Below the pieces are notes generated by a model that saw only the letters and a list, made by a program, of their open reading frames with translations, ran no database searches and was not told the DNA's origin. From CAYVTD01 sp964454445 (lineage in GTDB: Bacteria; Bacteroidota; Ignavibacteria; Kapaibacteriales; UBA2268): a DNA stretch of 64,000 nt. Positions 46,092 to 55,999 of the stretch are shown here, in pieces (the first letter of the stretch is position 1; each line of letters begins with the position of its first letter). Both the position numbers and the translations under genes were made by a program. The DNA lies in assembly GCA_964454445.1 (NCBI GenBank), contig CAYVTD010000002.1, forward strand, positions 69,080 through 133,079, in the 5' to 3' direction.

Positions 46092-48116
46092 ATGAGAAAG
46101 TGCTTTTTGCTTTTGTTTGTGCTGATTGCATTAGTTAATATTGCTGAAGGCAAATCCTTAACTCTCATATCTGGAATTACTCTCGACTCTGCCTCAAAAA
46201 AACCAATAACCGGTGTCGAGATATCCATTATTGGCAAAGACACTTCAATTTCGGTGATAAGCGACAGAAATGGTATGTTTTCTATTGAAGTCAAACCCGG
46301 GAAATACACTATTAAAGCTAAGTATCTGTTGATAAACGTTTATAAAGATGATAATATCAGTATAAAAGCACAAGAACATAAAGAACTCGATATAGTTTTC
46401 AATCCCAGCAACGATAGAGATAAGCAAATCTCAACTGTTTCGAGCGATGAATCCAATTTATCAGAAAATCAGTTTTTAATAGAAGAGATTAGTAGAACAT
46501 CAATATTAGGCAATAAAGAAAAAGTAAAAGAAGCCGAGCCAGACAAGATTGGAAGAATGATGACACGCTCACTGACTTCAGCAATACCCGGCTTGGCAAA
46601 GGAAACACCTCTTAGTACAGATTATATAACAAAAGCCATCCCATCTAGTGATGCAGATCCATTAATGCCAGCTGAATCTTATGAATCTACCGATATAGAA
46701 GCTGGCTCAGCAATAAAAACGGAGGTAGCATCTGGAGGTAGTTTAGCGAAGGCAAGTTCCGCGGGGGTTTTAACTTCAGGCGAAGTCAACGATTTCAGAA
46801 AATGGGATATGTGGAACGATTTCGCTGAAAATGAACTGAAAAATCACGCAGAGTTTTGGAAGATTAAACCAGGTAAAAGATTTACTGTTCAAGTCTTGAA
46901 TCGTTCCCAACTTCCTTTAGTCGATTGTTTCGTCGAGTTGCTCTATAACAATAAAATTATTTGGGTCGCAAAAACTGATAATACCGGCAAAGCAGAACTC
47001 TGGACTAATATTTTCCCAGGTAGCCATTTAGATAATGAAAACTTATCAATTAGAGTCAATTCAAACGGTAACTCGAAATCGATTAATGATATTAAAGAAT
47101 TTAAAAATGGGATAAACATAGTCCAATTAGACGAAAAGTGTAATAATCCTAATAATGTCGATATTATGTTCGTTGTCGATGCCACAGGCTCGATGGGAGA
47201 TGAGATAAATTATCTCAAAGCAGAAGTAACAGATATCATTGGTAAACTCGAAAAGAAGTTCCCAGCTTATGCTTTTCGAACAGGAAGCATATTTTATAAA
47301 GATGTTCTCGATGATTATCTCATTAGAAAGCTTGATTTGAATAGAGACATAAGAATAACATCTCAGTTCATAAATGCGCAAAATGCATCTGGTGGGGGGG
47401 ATTACGAAGAGGCGGTTGAAGAAGCTTTGTTGTGTGCTGTAAATGAAGTTAATTGGAGTAAAGAAGCTGTTGCAAGAATTTGTTTTTTGATTTTAGATGC
47501 CCCTCCTCATAATAATCCCGTAGTCTTGGAAAAAATTAGGGAAATAAGTGCCGTAGCCGCAATGAAGGGTATCCGAATCATTCCTGTTGTTTGCAGTGGA
47601 GTTGACAAAAAAACGGAATACTTGATGCGGTCTCTCAGCTTGATAACCAATGGTACTTATGTCTTTTTAACAGACGACAGTGGAATTGGTAATCCTCATA
47701 TCAAACCAACAACCGACAAATATGATGTTGAGCTTTTGAACGACTTGTTTATTCGGCTTATTGGACAGTTTTCGAGCGTTCCTGATTGTGGCAAAGAAAA
47801 CTTCCTTGTCGAAAGCGAAATAAATGAGAACATTTTCAACAAAGACGAAAATCGTCTTGACGATACTAAGGACAGTTGGGTTAAACCATTGAAATGTTAT
47901 CCAAATCCATCTAAAGGCGAGATTACTATCGAAATATTAAGTGACCTTGACGAAATTTTTATCGTCGATATAGCAGGCAAAATCCTTCAGAAATATGAAC
48001 GCCCATACAAAGGTAGCGAGTCGTTCGATCTATCGCGTTATCCTACTGGGGTATATTTTATAAAATATATGAAAGAAAACAAGTGGGGATGTGAGCGAGT
48101 AATTCTTATTAGATAG
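46092..48116 (+). CDS. T9SS secreted protein with carboxypeptidase-regulatory-like and von Willebrand A domains
   Basis: A 674-residue protein behind an AGGGGA ribosome site. It has a signal peptide (MRKCFLLLFVLIALVNIAEG), a regulatory-like beta domain (about 25-105: SGITLDSASKKPITGVEI), and a long low-complexity linker. The von Willebrand type A domain (about 355-550) carries the metal-ion-dependent adhesion motif DATGSMGDE, a DxTGS variant of DxSxS. Last is a T9SS type A tail (KCYPNPSKGEITIEIL ... YPTGVYFIKYM). Such proteins act as extracellular adhesins or scaffold parts. It is the third T9SS protein in this stretch. Confidence 0.85.
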   Translation: MRKCFLLLFVLIALVNIAEGKSLTLISGITLDSASKKPITGVEISIIGKDTSISVISDRNGMFSIEVKPGKYTIKAKYLLINVYKDDNISIKAQEHKELDIVFNPSNDRDKQISTVSSDESNLSENQFLIEEISRTSILGNKEKVKEAEPDKIGRMMTRSLTSAIPGLAKETPLSTDYITKAIPSSDADPLMPAESYESTDIEAGSAIKTEVASGGSLAKASSAGVLTSGEVNDFRKWDMWNDFAENELKNHAEFWKIKPGKRFTVQVLNRSQLPLVDCFVELLYNNKIIWVAKTDNTGKAELWTNIFPGSHLDNENLSIRVNSNGNSKSINDIKEFKNGINIVQLDEKCNNPNNVDIMFVVDATGSMGDEINYLKAEVTDIIGKLEKKFPAYAFRTGSIFYKDVLDDYLIRKLDLNRDIRITSQFINAQNASGGGDYEEAVEEALLCAVNEVNWSKEAVARICFLILDAPPHNNPVVLEKIREISAVAAMKGIRIIPVVCSGVDKKTEYLMRSLSLITNGTYVFLTDDSGIGNPHIKPTTDKYDVELLNDLFIRLIGQFSSVPDCGKENFLVESEINENIFNKDENRLDDTKDSWVKPLKCYPNPSKGEITIEILSDLDEIFIVDIAGKILQKYERPYKGSESFDLSRYPTGVYFIKYMKENKWGCERVILIR

Positions 48117-48198
48117 ATTATTGGGTTTCTATCGATTATTTCAATATTTTTCTATAAAATATTGAATATTTCAAACTAATATCGTAATTTTACACAAT

Positions 48199-49527
48199 TT
48201 GTCGAACGAAATATTCAATAATTACGGAAAAAAGAAATTGAACATTTTTTTTAAGAATATTCGCCTTGTCAGCCCTTCTCAAAACATCGATGAGACAACT
48301 AATCTATGGGTAAGAGATGGAATAATTGCTCATTGTTCGCCTGTAGATGCAATCCTCGACCAGGACACCGAGATCATCGATTCTGATGGTTGGGTGGCAG
48401 CGCCAGGCTTTTTTGACATGCACGTCCATTTTCGCGATCCTGGTCAAGAACACAAGGAGAATATTAAAACAGGTTCTATGGCTGCGGCTAATGGAGGCTT
48501 TACTGGTGTTTGCACTATGCCAAACACCGATCCTGCTGTCGACAACATTGCAGTAGTCGAATATATTTTAAATCGTTCGCGCGGCTCCATTGTCGACGTC
48601 TATCCTTCTGGTGCTATTACTCAAAATAGGGAAGGCAAGATGCTGTCGCCTATGTTTGAAATGCACGAATCAGGAGCTATAATGTTTACTGATGATGGCA
48701 CTTGTCTAACCGATTCATTAATAATGAGACGTGCCTTCGATTATGCAAAAACACGCGATTTACTATTATCACAACACTGCGAAGATCACCGTTTGACAGA
48801 TAACTTTGCTGCAAATGAAAGTAGAATTTCTGCAAATCTTGGCTTAAAAGGCTATCCCTCTGTTGCAGAAGAGATTATGCTCAGTCGTGATATAAATCTT
48901 GCTGAGTATTGTGGAAATTGCCGTTACCATGCCCAACATATCAGTACGAAAGGTGCTGTAGAACATATAAGAAATGCAAAGCAAAAAGGGCTCAGAGTTT
49001 CTGCTGAAGTAACACCTCATCATTTTTCTCTGACTGACGAAGAGCTTAATAGCTATAATACCGATTTGAAGATGAATCCACCATTACGGACAAAAGAGGA
49101 TATTGAGGCAATAGTTGAAGGCATCAAAGATGGTACTATTGATTGCATTGCCAGCGATCACGCTCCTCATACTCTTCATGAAAAAGAAGTCGAATTCGAG
49201 CATGCACCTTATGGTATCATCGGACTTGAGACAACTTTAGGAGTAACAATTACTTATCTGCATTTACTTAATAATATCCCACTTAACAGATTAATTCAAT
49301 GCTTATCCGTAAATCCAAGAAAAATATTAAAAATAAATGATTTACTTATTAAAATAAATGAACCTGCCAATCTAACTATCTTTTCTATCAATGAGAAATG
49401 GTTTGTTGACACTAATAAATTTCTATCAAAGTCAAGAAATACTCCGTTTAAGAATATGGGCTTGTATGGACTACCTAAATATATTATTAACAACAATATG
49501 CTGCATAAATCCATTTTATTAGGTTAA
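48199..49527 (+). CDS. pyrC: Dihydroorotase
   Basis: A 442-residue amidohydrolase of the class I dihydroorotase type. Metal ligands are in FDMHVHFRDPG, followed by VCTMPNTDPAVDN. Then come the LLSQHCEDHRL segment, VSAEVTPHHFSLT, and IASDHAPHTLHEK with the catalytic aspartate. It makes dihydroorotate from carbamoyl-aspartate in pyrimidine synthesis. The start is uncertain: no ATG fits. A TTG at 48199 is used here; a second TTG at 48238, behind CGGAAAAAAG, would begin at NIFFKNIRL, where homologues usually start. The very end differs from family norms. No other pyr genes are adjacent. Confidence 0.92.
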   Translation: MSNEIFNNYGKKKLNIFFKNIRLVSPSQNIDETTNLWVRDGIIAHCSPVDAILDQDTEIIDSDGWVAAPGFFDMHVHFRDPGQEHKENIKTGSMAAANGGFTGVCTMPNTDPAVDNIAVVEYILNRSRGSIVDVYPSGAITQNREGKMLSPMFEMHESGAIMFTDDGTCLTDSLIMRRAFDYAKTRDLLLSQHCEDHRLTDNFAANESRISANLGLKGYPSVAEEIMLSRDINLAEYCGNCRYHAQHISTKGAVEHIRNAKQKGLRVSAEVTPHHFSLTDEELNSYNTDLKMNPPLRTKEDIEAIVEGIKDGTIDCIASDHAPHTLHEKEVEFEHAPYGIIGLETTLGVTITYLHLLNNIPLNRLIQCLSVNPRKILKINDLLIKINEPANLTIFSINEKWFVDTNKFLSKSRNTPFKNMGLYGLPKYIINNNMLHKSILLG

Positions 49528-49652
49528 TTATTTTTTTATTTATCAGTTTTATTAGATTGTTTCAAACACATATAAATATTATTGTTGTTAAACCGTTTAT
49601 TAAAAGATATTGATTTAATTAATGATATATAATTATTTTTTATAGTACAGAT

Positions 49653-49850
49653 ATGAATACCAATAAAACTAAAGATGATTCAGAGGATCGGATTTATAAG
49701 GAATTTCTTTTCAAAGAAATGAAAAGTAAACTAGTTGACAGAATCAACAACAACGATCCTCAAGTAATCAAAACAATTAAGTCTTTGCTATCGCAAAAAC
49801 CTATTACTATAGAGAAAAATGCTAACAAAACCGAAAAAAAAAGAAAATAA
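49653..49850 (+). CDS. Small charged hypothetical protein (65 aa)
   Basis: A 65-residue, highly charged, probably helical product beginning MNTNKTKDDSEDRIYKEF and ending in a lysine-rich tail. There is no clear ribosome site beyond weak AT-rich sequence. It sits between pyrC and a DUF6580-type membrane gene. The even codon use and lack of low-complexity bias in the first 45 residues make it plausibly real. No domain recognised. Confidence 0.45.
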   Translation: MNTNKTKDDSEDRIYKEFLFKEMKSKLVDRINNNDPQVIKTIKSLLSQKPITIEKNANKTEKKRK

Positions 49851-49935
49851 ATAATATTCTTGTAAGAACTGTTTTTTTTATTTAATATAATCTATATTAT
49901 GTAAACTAAAATTTAAGTGAGATTGGAGTTATTAT

Positions 49936-50511
49936 ATGAGAAAAGAAACCTATCCCCGCCTGCTTACTATCACTAGTTTGGTTTTGTTGATAGTTGTATC
50001 ACGATTCATTCCACATCCGCCAAATTTTGCACCTGTTATGTCTATGGCTTTATTTGGAGGGGCGGCTTTTGCCGACAAGCGACTTGCTTTTTTAATTCCG
50101 TTGGTCGCTATGTTTGTAAGTGATATCTTCCTAGGCTTTTATGCACTTTTGCCGGTTGTGTATTTATGCTATGTTGTCGTTGTTTTCCTTGGTTTTTCGA
50201 TGAGAAATAAAATTACTATAGGAAAGATAGTTTCTAATTCTATTATGTCTTCGCTTTTGTTTTTCTTTGTAACCAACTTTGCATACTGGCTGTTTAGTGG
50301 AGCTTACCCAATGAATCTTAATGGTTTAACAATGTGCTTCACGGCTGCTATTGCCTTTTATAAATATCCAGCGTTAGGCATCGAAACTTCATTTCTTTTA
50401 AATACTTTATTTGGAACATTACTTTATTCTGGGGCTTTATTTGGTGGATTGCATATCGCAGAAAAATTTATTCCACAAGTGAAGTTATCCCCTATCGAAG
50501 TTACTAAATAA
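49936..50511 (+). CDS. DUF6580-like integral membrane protein, putative transporter component
   Basis: A 191-residue membrane protein with about five or six hydrophobic segments. Recognisable family features are SRFIPHPPNFAPVMSMALFG at the N-terminus, FADKRLAFLIPLVAMFVSDI, and FVTNFAYWLFSGAYP followed by GLTMCFTAAIAFYKYP. It resembles small substrate-binding S components of energy-coupling transporters, but no energising module is near and the substrate is unknown. Ribosome site GGAG before the ATG. Confidence 0.75.
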   Translation: MRKETYPRLLTITSLVLLIVVSRFIPHPPNFAPVMSMALFGGAAFADKRLAFLIPLVAMFVSDIFLGFYALLPVVYLCYVVVVFLGFSMRNKITIGKIVSNSIMSSLLFFFVTNFAYWLFSGAYPMNLNGLTMCFTAAIAFYKYPALGIETSFLLNTLFGTLLYSGALFGGLHIAEKFIPQVKLSPIEVTK

Positions 50512-50556
50512 CATTTTTTTTGTTTGACAGTCTTAACATTCTTTGTAGATAAGTGT

Positions 50557-50874
50557 ATGGAAAAGAAACTTGAAATTGATTTCATTTCGCGAAACAAGCA
50601 AGAATCTGATTATGATTGGGCAAACATTAGCTATAAAAACGAGAGGGTTGGCAAATCGCGTTGTAGAATATTAGGCGATAAATTGATTATCTATTCGATA
50701 AACATTTTCCCAGAGTTTGTCGGACAGGGATTTGGCAAAGAGTTTGTTGAAACTGCCAAGGAGCAATATTCCAAAATCATCGCCGATCGTGTGCGATCTA
50801 CAGCTATTGGCTTTTGGGAAAGAGTTGGTTTTGTCAAACAGAACGAAAGCGAATGGATATATTCAAAACAATAG
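50557..50874 (+). CDS. Small GNAT-like acetyltransferase
   Basis: About 105 residues from the preferred ATG at 50557; an in-frame TTG at 50524 would add eleven residues. It contains the acetyl-CoA-binding loop FPEFVGQGFGKEFVETAK and the terminal GFWERVGFV that defines small GNAT proteins. The N-terminal strands are short, as in the minimal N-acetyltransferase group. Acceptor unknown. Thirteen bases (from the TTG) or 45 bases (from the ATG) after the membrane gene, so it may be co-transcribed. Confidence 0.7.
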   Translation: MEKKLEIDFISRNKQESDYDWANISYKNERVGKSRCRILGDKLIIYSINIFPEFVGQGFGKEFVETAKEQYSKIIADRVRSTAIGFWERVGFVKQNESEWIYSKQ

Positions 50875-50926
50875 TATTTTAGCAGATATTAATATAATTT
50901 ATATAGACCTTATTTAGGAAAAAGAA

Positions 50927-51913
50927 TTGAAAGCTTTAGTAACTGGTGCAACAGGATTTATCGGTAGTCATGTAGTTGATCTGCTCTTGAGCAAGGGCTT
51001 TGAAGTAAGTTGTACAATACGCAAGACAAGTAACTTGCGCTGGTTGGAAGGCAAGCCTTTAAAACTCGTAGAAGCATCTTTTTCAGATGTCGAATCTTTA
51101 AAAAAAGCAACAGTAGGAATTGATTATATTTTCCATGTGGCTGGCGCTACTTTTGCTCGCAATTATGAAGAATTTCTGAAAAGCAACCGCGATGCCACCC
51201 GCAATTTACTGCAAGCTGCTAAAGAAACTACTCCAGAATTGAAGCGTTTTCTTTTCGTTAGCAGCCAGACTGTTGCCGGTCCATCGGAAAGTATAGACAA
51301 ACCAAAAACAGAGAAAGACGAATGTAAACCAATTACTTCGTACGGTAAAAGCAAAAAAGCTGCTGAAGAAGAAGTTTTAAAAGTCAAAGATAGATTGCCA
51401 ATTACTATTGTGCGCCCCCCTGCCGTTATCGGACCAAGAGATACAGCTATTGTTCCTATTTTCAAAGGAGTAAGCAACGGTCTTGCTACATTGATTGGAT
51501 TTCGACCCAAGCATATTAGTTTAATTCATTCCGAAGATTTAGCTAGGGGAATAGTTGACGCTGCTCTCTCAGATAATACGATTGGAGAGATATATTTCGT
51601 TGCATCAAGCAAATTTTACACTTGGGACGAAATAATGGAAATGATGAAAAAAAGTACCTGTAGAAAATTTGTTCTAAAACTCAAATTACCACATTTTTTA
51701 GTGCTTGGTGCAGGTGCAATTTCTGAGTTTTTAGGAAAATTAGCTCCAAAGCCTCCTGTTTTTAATTATGAGAAAGCCCAAGATTTCATTCAAGAGTTTT
51801 GGACTTGTTCAATCGAAAAAGCAAAGAAAGATTTCGGATACGACCAGCTCCTCCCAATGGACAAAGCTATCGACAACACATTTAAGTGGTATCGTGATAA
51901 CAAGTGGATTTAA
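50927..51913 (+). CDS. NAD(P)-dependent epimerase/dehydratase (extended SDR)
   Basis: A 328-residue extended short-chain dehydrogenase. It opens KALVTGATGFIGSHVVDLL with the nucleotide motif TGATGFIG (residues 6-13), then the DYIFHVAGAT strand, FLFVSSQTVAGPS, and the catalytic YGKSKKAAEEE (YxxxK). The start is TTG at 50927, chosen because AGGA lies eight bases upstream and the next ATG is deep inside the fold. Substrate is likely a nucleotide sugar or a related carbonyl compound; the family is too broad for more. Confidence 0.85.
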   Translation: MKALVTGATGFIGSHVVDLLLSKGFEVSCTIRKTSNLRWLEGKPLKLVEASFSDVESLKKATVGIDYIFHVAGATFARNYEEFLKSNRDATRNLLQAAKETTPELKRFLFVSSQTVAGPSESIDKPKTEKDECKPITSYGKSKKAAEEEVLKVKDRLPITIVRPPAVIGPRDTAIVPIFKGVSNGLATLIGFRPKHISLIHSEDLARGIVDAALSDNTIGEIYFVASSKFYTWDEIMEMMKKSTCRKFVLKLKLPHFLVLGAGAISEFLGKLAPKPPVFNYEKAQDFIQEFWTCSIEKAKKDFGYDQLLPMDKAIDNTFKWYRDNKWI

Positions 51914-51945
51914 TAAAACTTTAATTTTCCCCACCGTAATGACTT

Positions 51946-54456
51946 ATGAGCCGACTCTCAAAATTAAATGTTATTATTGCTACAATCATAAGCTTAGTTG
52001 TGATAGCAATTGCCTATCTCATATTTGTTCTTGTTATATCTTCAATTTCCCTGCCTCCTGATTATGAAGAGATTAGTTCTTTTTCACTGAAGGACAGCAT
52101 TAACATCTATAAAAATCATTATGGTATTCCTCATATCATAGCAAAAAATGAAAATGATATTTTTTTTGCTATTGGATGGAGTCATGCACAGGATAGAATG
52201 TGGCAAATGGATGTTTTACGCCGCACTGCATCGGGACGTCTATCGGAGATTTTTGGAAGAGAGTCGGTAGCATCAGATAAATTTATGAAAATTATAGGAT
52301 TAAAAAAACTATCAAAGCTGAAATATAAACAAATATCAAAAAAGTCCCGTGAAATTTTATCGGCTTATACTGCCGGTGTAAATGAATATCTCGAAAAAAA
52401 CGAAAAACGGCTTGCTTTCGAATTTGGCGCTTTGGACTATCATCCAGAAAAATGGACGCCAGAAGATTGCCTTGCTATTCAATTATTGTATGCTTTTAGC
52501 CAATCGCGAAGTTTCTGGGCAGATTTGACCCTCGGCGAGATTGCCGAGCATATAAGCAATACAAAAGCGCTTTCGCTTGTGCCTGAGTTTTCAAATATTG
52601 AACCCTGCATACTTGATACTAATTACTATGATGTTTCTGATTCATTATTCAAGCAAGCTTACAAAACTCCTGATACTACTAAACATAATTATAATATTGG
52701 CAACATTTCACTAATGCTTGACAATGTCAAGAATTCTTTGGGGTTTTCACTCAATCAAGGAGCAAGCAATGCCTTTGCAAGAAAGTTACGCATTGGAGAC
52801 AAAACAGGTGCCATCTTAGCAAATGACACTCATAACGAACTTAGCTTACCATCAATTTGGTACCAGATGCAGGTTTCGTCAAATAAAATGAATATTACTG
52901 GAGCTACCTTTGTCGGACTGCCCTTGTTTTTTATTGGACGTAATGATAATGTCGCTTGGGGTATGACTTCAGGCTTTATAGATGATTGCGATTTCTTCAT
53001 TGAGAAAATTGATCCAAAAAATGAAAATTTTTATTTTGCTCCTAATGGAGTAAAAAAGAAGTTTCTGGTAAGCACCGACACTGTATATATTAAAAACGCC
53101 GATCCTGAGATTTTTTACACTCGTTCATCTGACCGCTCGGGTATCCTTTCTGATTTCTTGCCTGAAACTGTTGCTGGGAAATCAAACAAAAAAACTGCTT
53201 CCAGTTATCATAATACATTGAAAAAATATGTAATTAGCTTCTCATGGACAGCTCAATCGAAAAGTGATGAGATTCTTGCCCTATATCTAATGAATAAATC
53301 ACAAAATCTTGTTCAGTTCAGGATGGCTCTCAATAATTGGGGTGCACCCTCTATGGTTTTTACTTATGCCGACAAAGCAGGAAATATCGGCTCAGTGCCA
53401 GCAGCCACAATCGCCACTCGTGGTGAAAATACTATCCCTACTATTCTAAATCCCGGTTGGGAAATTGGATATTCCTGGGTTAATACCAAAAGAGCTGTCT
53501 TGCCATATTTTTTTAATCCAAAAAAGAACTTTGTTTCAGCTGCTAATAACAGAATATCACGAAATCTCCCCTATTATCTATCATCTTTTTGGGATATTCC
53601 TTCTCGTTCGATTAGAATTGACGAGCTTCTATCAAAATTTGATGAATTTACTGCCCGCGATGCACAACTTATGCAAATTGATGTACTTTCCCCTTTTGCT
53701 CGCGAGTTAATGATGTATTGCTTTCCAACATTAGTTCAGAATCAGAACCAGTTTAATGAATTAGAGAAGAATGCCCTTAGACTATTATTACATTGGGATT
53801 ATCAGATGTCGCCACATTTGGCTAGCCCGCTTATCTTTAACACTTTTCTTGAAAATCTGTTACAAAATACTTTTAAAGACGAACTTGGTGATTATCTTTT
53901 TCTGAAATATTGCTCTATCACTGGCTTTGCACATAGAAAGATTCTAGAATTACTTAAAACACAAGAATCGGAATGGTTCGATAACGTATGGACTGAGAAA
54001 AAAGAAACGCGAGAAACCGTAATTATGCAAAGTTTTCACCAAACCATTAAAAAGCTAAAAAATCAATTCGATACTGATGATTTTAGCAAGTGGAAATGGG
54101 GCAAGCAGCACACTCTAACTTTGAAACATTTGCTAAGCAACAACATCCTGCTTAAGCCAAGTGTAACCGAAGGAACTTATGAGATGAGTGGCTGCATCAC
54201 TTCTATCAGCAATTGTAGATGGCAGATTGGAGAATCTTTCGAAGTTGTTAGTGGTCCTTCCTTTAGATTTATTACTGATATGAACGGGCCTAAAGTATAT
54301 ATGTCTTTACCAGGGGGTGCCTCAGGCGATCCATTAAGTCCGAATTATAGCGATCAAATCCAACTTTGGCTCAATGGAGGCTTTCTTACTCTCACCAATT
54401 TACAAGAGCCTGATGAAGGATTCGAATTAAGGACAACTATGCTTCCAGAAAAATAA
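51946..54456 (+). CDS. Penicillin acylase family protein (peptidase S45, Ntn hydrolase)
   Basis: An 836-residue protein with one N-terminal membrane segment (about 8-32). The alpha-chain part has the family start NIYKNHYGIPHIIAKNENDI and GWSHAQDRMWQMDVLRRTASG. The likely autocatalytic cleavage and nucleophile is S274 in NQGASNAFA, followed by GAILANDTHNELSLPSIWY and FIGRNDNVAWGMTSGF. The beta chain continues to the C-terminus. Such enzymes hydrolyse amides (penicillins, acyl-homoserine lactones, other N-acyl compounds) in the periplasm; substrate not predictable. Phenylalanine replaces the usual tryptophan or valine after SNA. Confidence 0.88.
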   Translation: MSRLSKLNVIIATIISLVVIAIAYLIFVLVISSISLPPDYEEISSFSLKDSINIYKNHYGIPHIIAKNENDIFFAIGWSHAQDRMWQMDVLRRTASGRLSEIFGRESVASDKFMKIIGLKKLSKLKYKQISKKSREILSAYTAGVNEYLEKNEKRLAFEFGALDYHPEKWTPEDCLAIQLLYAFSQSRSFWADLTLGEIAEHISNTKALSLVPEFSNIEPCILDTNYYDVSDSLFKQAYKTPDTTKHNYNIGNISLMLDNVKNSLGFSLNQGASNAFARKLRIGDKTGAILANDTHNELSLPSIWYQMQVSSNKMNITGATFVGLPLFFIGRNDNVAWGMTSGFIDDCDFFIEKIDPKNENFYFAPNGVKKKFLVSTDTVYIKNADPEIFYTRSSDRSGILSDFLPETVAGKSNKKTASSYHNTLKKYVISFSWTAQSKSDEILALYLMNKSQNLVQFRMALNNWGAPSMVFTYADKAGNIGSVPAATIATRGENTIPTILNPGWEIGYSWVNTKRAVLPYFFNPKKNFVSAANNRISRNLPYYLSSFWDIPSRSIRIDELLSKFDEFTARDAQLMQIDVLSPFARELMMYCFPTLVQNQNQFNELEKNALRLLLHWDYQMSPHLASPLIFNTFLENLLQNTFKDELGDYLFLKYCSITGFAHRKILELLKTQESEWFDNVWTEKKETRETVIMQSFHQTIKKLKNQFDTDDFSKWKWGKQHTLTLKHLLSNNILLKPSVTEGTYEMSGCITSISNCRWQIGESFEVVSGPSFRFITDMNGPKVYMSLPGGASGDPLSPNYSDQIQLWLNGGFLTLTNLQEPDEGFELRTTMLPEK

Positions 54457-54498
54457 AAAAAGGGCTTATGTATATTTATTTTAACACAGCCCTTTTTT
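54455..54498. terminator. Bidirectional terminator
   Basis: AAAAAAGGGCT and its reverse complement AGCCCTTTTTT (54488-54498) flank an AT-rich 21-base loop between the convergent penicillin-acylase and pepD genes. The A-run/T-run arms serve both directions. Confidence 0.85.
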
Positions 54499-54538
54499 CA
54501 ATAAAGAAAAAAAATCAGACTAAATAATTGAGATTAAA

Positions 54539-55999
54539 TTATTTAACAGGTATATTCTTTAGTATTGCAAGAAGTAGTTTCCATGCTTTATCTACTGTTG
54601 AAATCTGGACTTTTTCGTCAGGCGAATGAACATCTACCAAGTTCGGACCAAATGAAAGCATATCCATTTGAGGATATTTTTCCCCGATTAAGCCACATTC
54701 GAGACCTGCATGAATAGCTTCGATCACTGGCTCTTTACCCCATAGATTTTTAAATACTTTTTTCGCTATATTTAAAATGGGAGAATTGATGTCTGGAGAC
54801 CATGCCGGATAACCGTCTCCCAACTTAACTCTTGCTCCTCCAAGCTCAAGGGTTGATTTCACCATACTAGCTATATCAGCCTTTTCAGATTCAACAGAGC
54901 TACGCTGACTTGTTACTACAAGTACCTCATCATCTTTAGTTTCAACAATAGCGAAGTTTGTCGATGTTTGCACTAGCCCTTGTATATCTGGGCTCATTCG
55001 TATAACGCCGTGGGGCATAGCATAGAAGGAATTAATTAACCGGGTTTGGAAATCTTCAGTCATTACTCGCTTTGGCATTTCAGTTACTGTTGCAGAAATA
55101 GAGATATTGGGCTCCTTAGTTTTCCATTCGGCAAGAATTGTTTTCTGGAAAGTGTCAATAAACTCAACAAAATATTTCTCAACAACAGCCGGCACAACTA
55201 CAGTAGCAAACGCTTCGCGAGGAATGGCATTATGTTTGCTGCCACTATTAAAAGAAGATAAATTGATGTTGTATTCGTGCATAAGATTTTTAATCAGGCG
55301 GGTCATTAATTTTATAGCATTTGCTCTGCCATCGTGAATCTCTATACCAGAATGACCACCTTTCAACCCTTTGACAACGAGCTCGTAGGCGATTGTGTTT
55401 TCAGGAACATAGTCGGAATCATAATTATAATGTCCGTTAGTATTTATGCCGCCGGCACAACCAATAGTAAAATGCCCGTCTTCTTCGGAATCGAGATTGA
55501 TAAGTATTTGAGAATCAAGCAAATTTGATCCAAGTTGAATGGCGCCGGTTAGACCTGTTTCCTCGTCAAGAGTGCACAATAGTTCCAATGCCGGATGAGG
55601 AATATTGGTCGAATCGAGAATTGCCAATCCCATTGCGACACCGATACCGTTGTCTGCACCCAAAGTCGTGCCTTTTGCCTTCACCCAATCGCCATCGATA
55701 TATGGTTGAATCGGATCTTTGTCGAAATCAAATTCGACATCGGCATTTTTCTCACAAACCATGTCAATGTGTCCTTGTATGCAAACCCCTTTACGGTTTT
55801 CCATACCTATCGTAGCTTTCTTTCGTATAACAATGTTACCGAGTTTATCTTTCTGAGTTTCGAAATTGTGTTTTCTTGCCCAATCGAGGATATAGGCTGA
55901 GAGTTTTTCTTCTTTTTTAGATGGATGAGGATGGTTGCAAATTTCTTCGAAATATTCCCATACTTTTGCAGGTTCCAGCCCGCTTAGTGCTTTAGCCAT
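54539..55999 (-). CDS. pepD: Aminoacyl-histidine dipeptidase (PepD, M20)
   Basis: About 486 residues from the ATG at 55999, which has GGGAAAG upstream; a longer in-frame start at 56041 overlaps the neighbour and adds a non-homologous stretch. Metal ligands of the M20 fold are visible: QGHIDMVCEKN, GTTLGADNGIG, the catalytic pair in LDEETGLTGA, and IHAGLECGLIG near the end. It hydrolyses cytosolic dipeptides, including Xaa-His types. It overlaps the PqqD-like gene by eight bases, so it is translationally coupled to it. Confidence 0.92.
   Translation of the reverse strand: MAKALSGLEPAKVWEYFEEICNHPHPSKKEEKLSAYILDWARKHNFETQKDKLGNIVIRKKATIGMENRKGVCIQGHIDMVCEKNADVEFDFDKDPIQPYIDGDWVKAKGTTLGADNGIGVAMGLAILDSTNIPHPALELLCTLDEETGLTGAIQLGSNLLDSQILINLDSEEDGHFTIGCAGGINTNGHYNYDSDYVPENTIAYELVVKGLKGGHSGIEIHDGRANAIKLMTRLIKNLMHEYNINLSSFNSGSKHNAIPREAFATVVVPAVVEKYFVEFIDTFQKTILAEWKTKEPNISISATVTEMPKRVMTEDFQTRLINSFYAMPHGVIRMSPDIQGLVQTSTNFAIVETKDDEVLVVTSQRSSVESEKADIASMVKSTLELGGARVKLGDGYPAWSPDINSPILNIAKKVFKNLWGKEPVIEAIHAGLECGLIGEKYPQMDMLSFGPNLVDVHSPDEKVQISTVDKAWKLLLAILKNIPVK

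Noticed and set aside
49859..49880. TTCTT/AAGAA followed by a T-run, possible terminator or leader
   Set aside because: Five base pairs with a two-base loop cannot form a stable hairpin.
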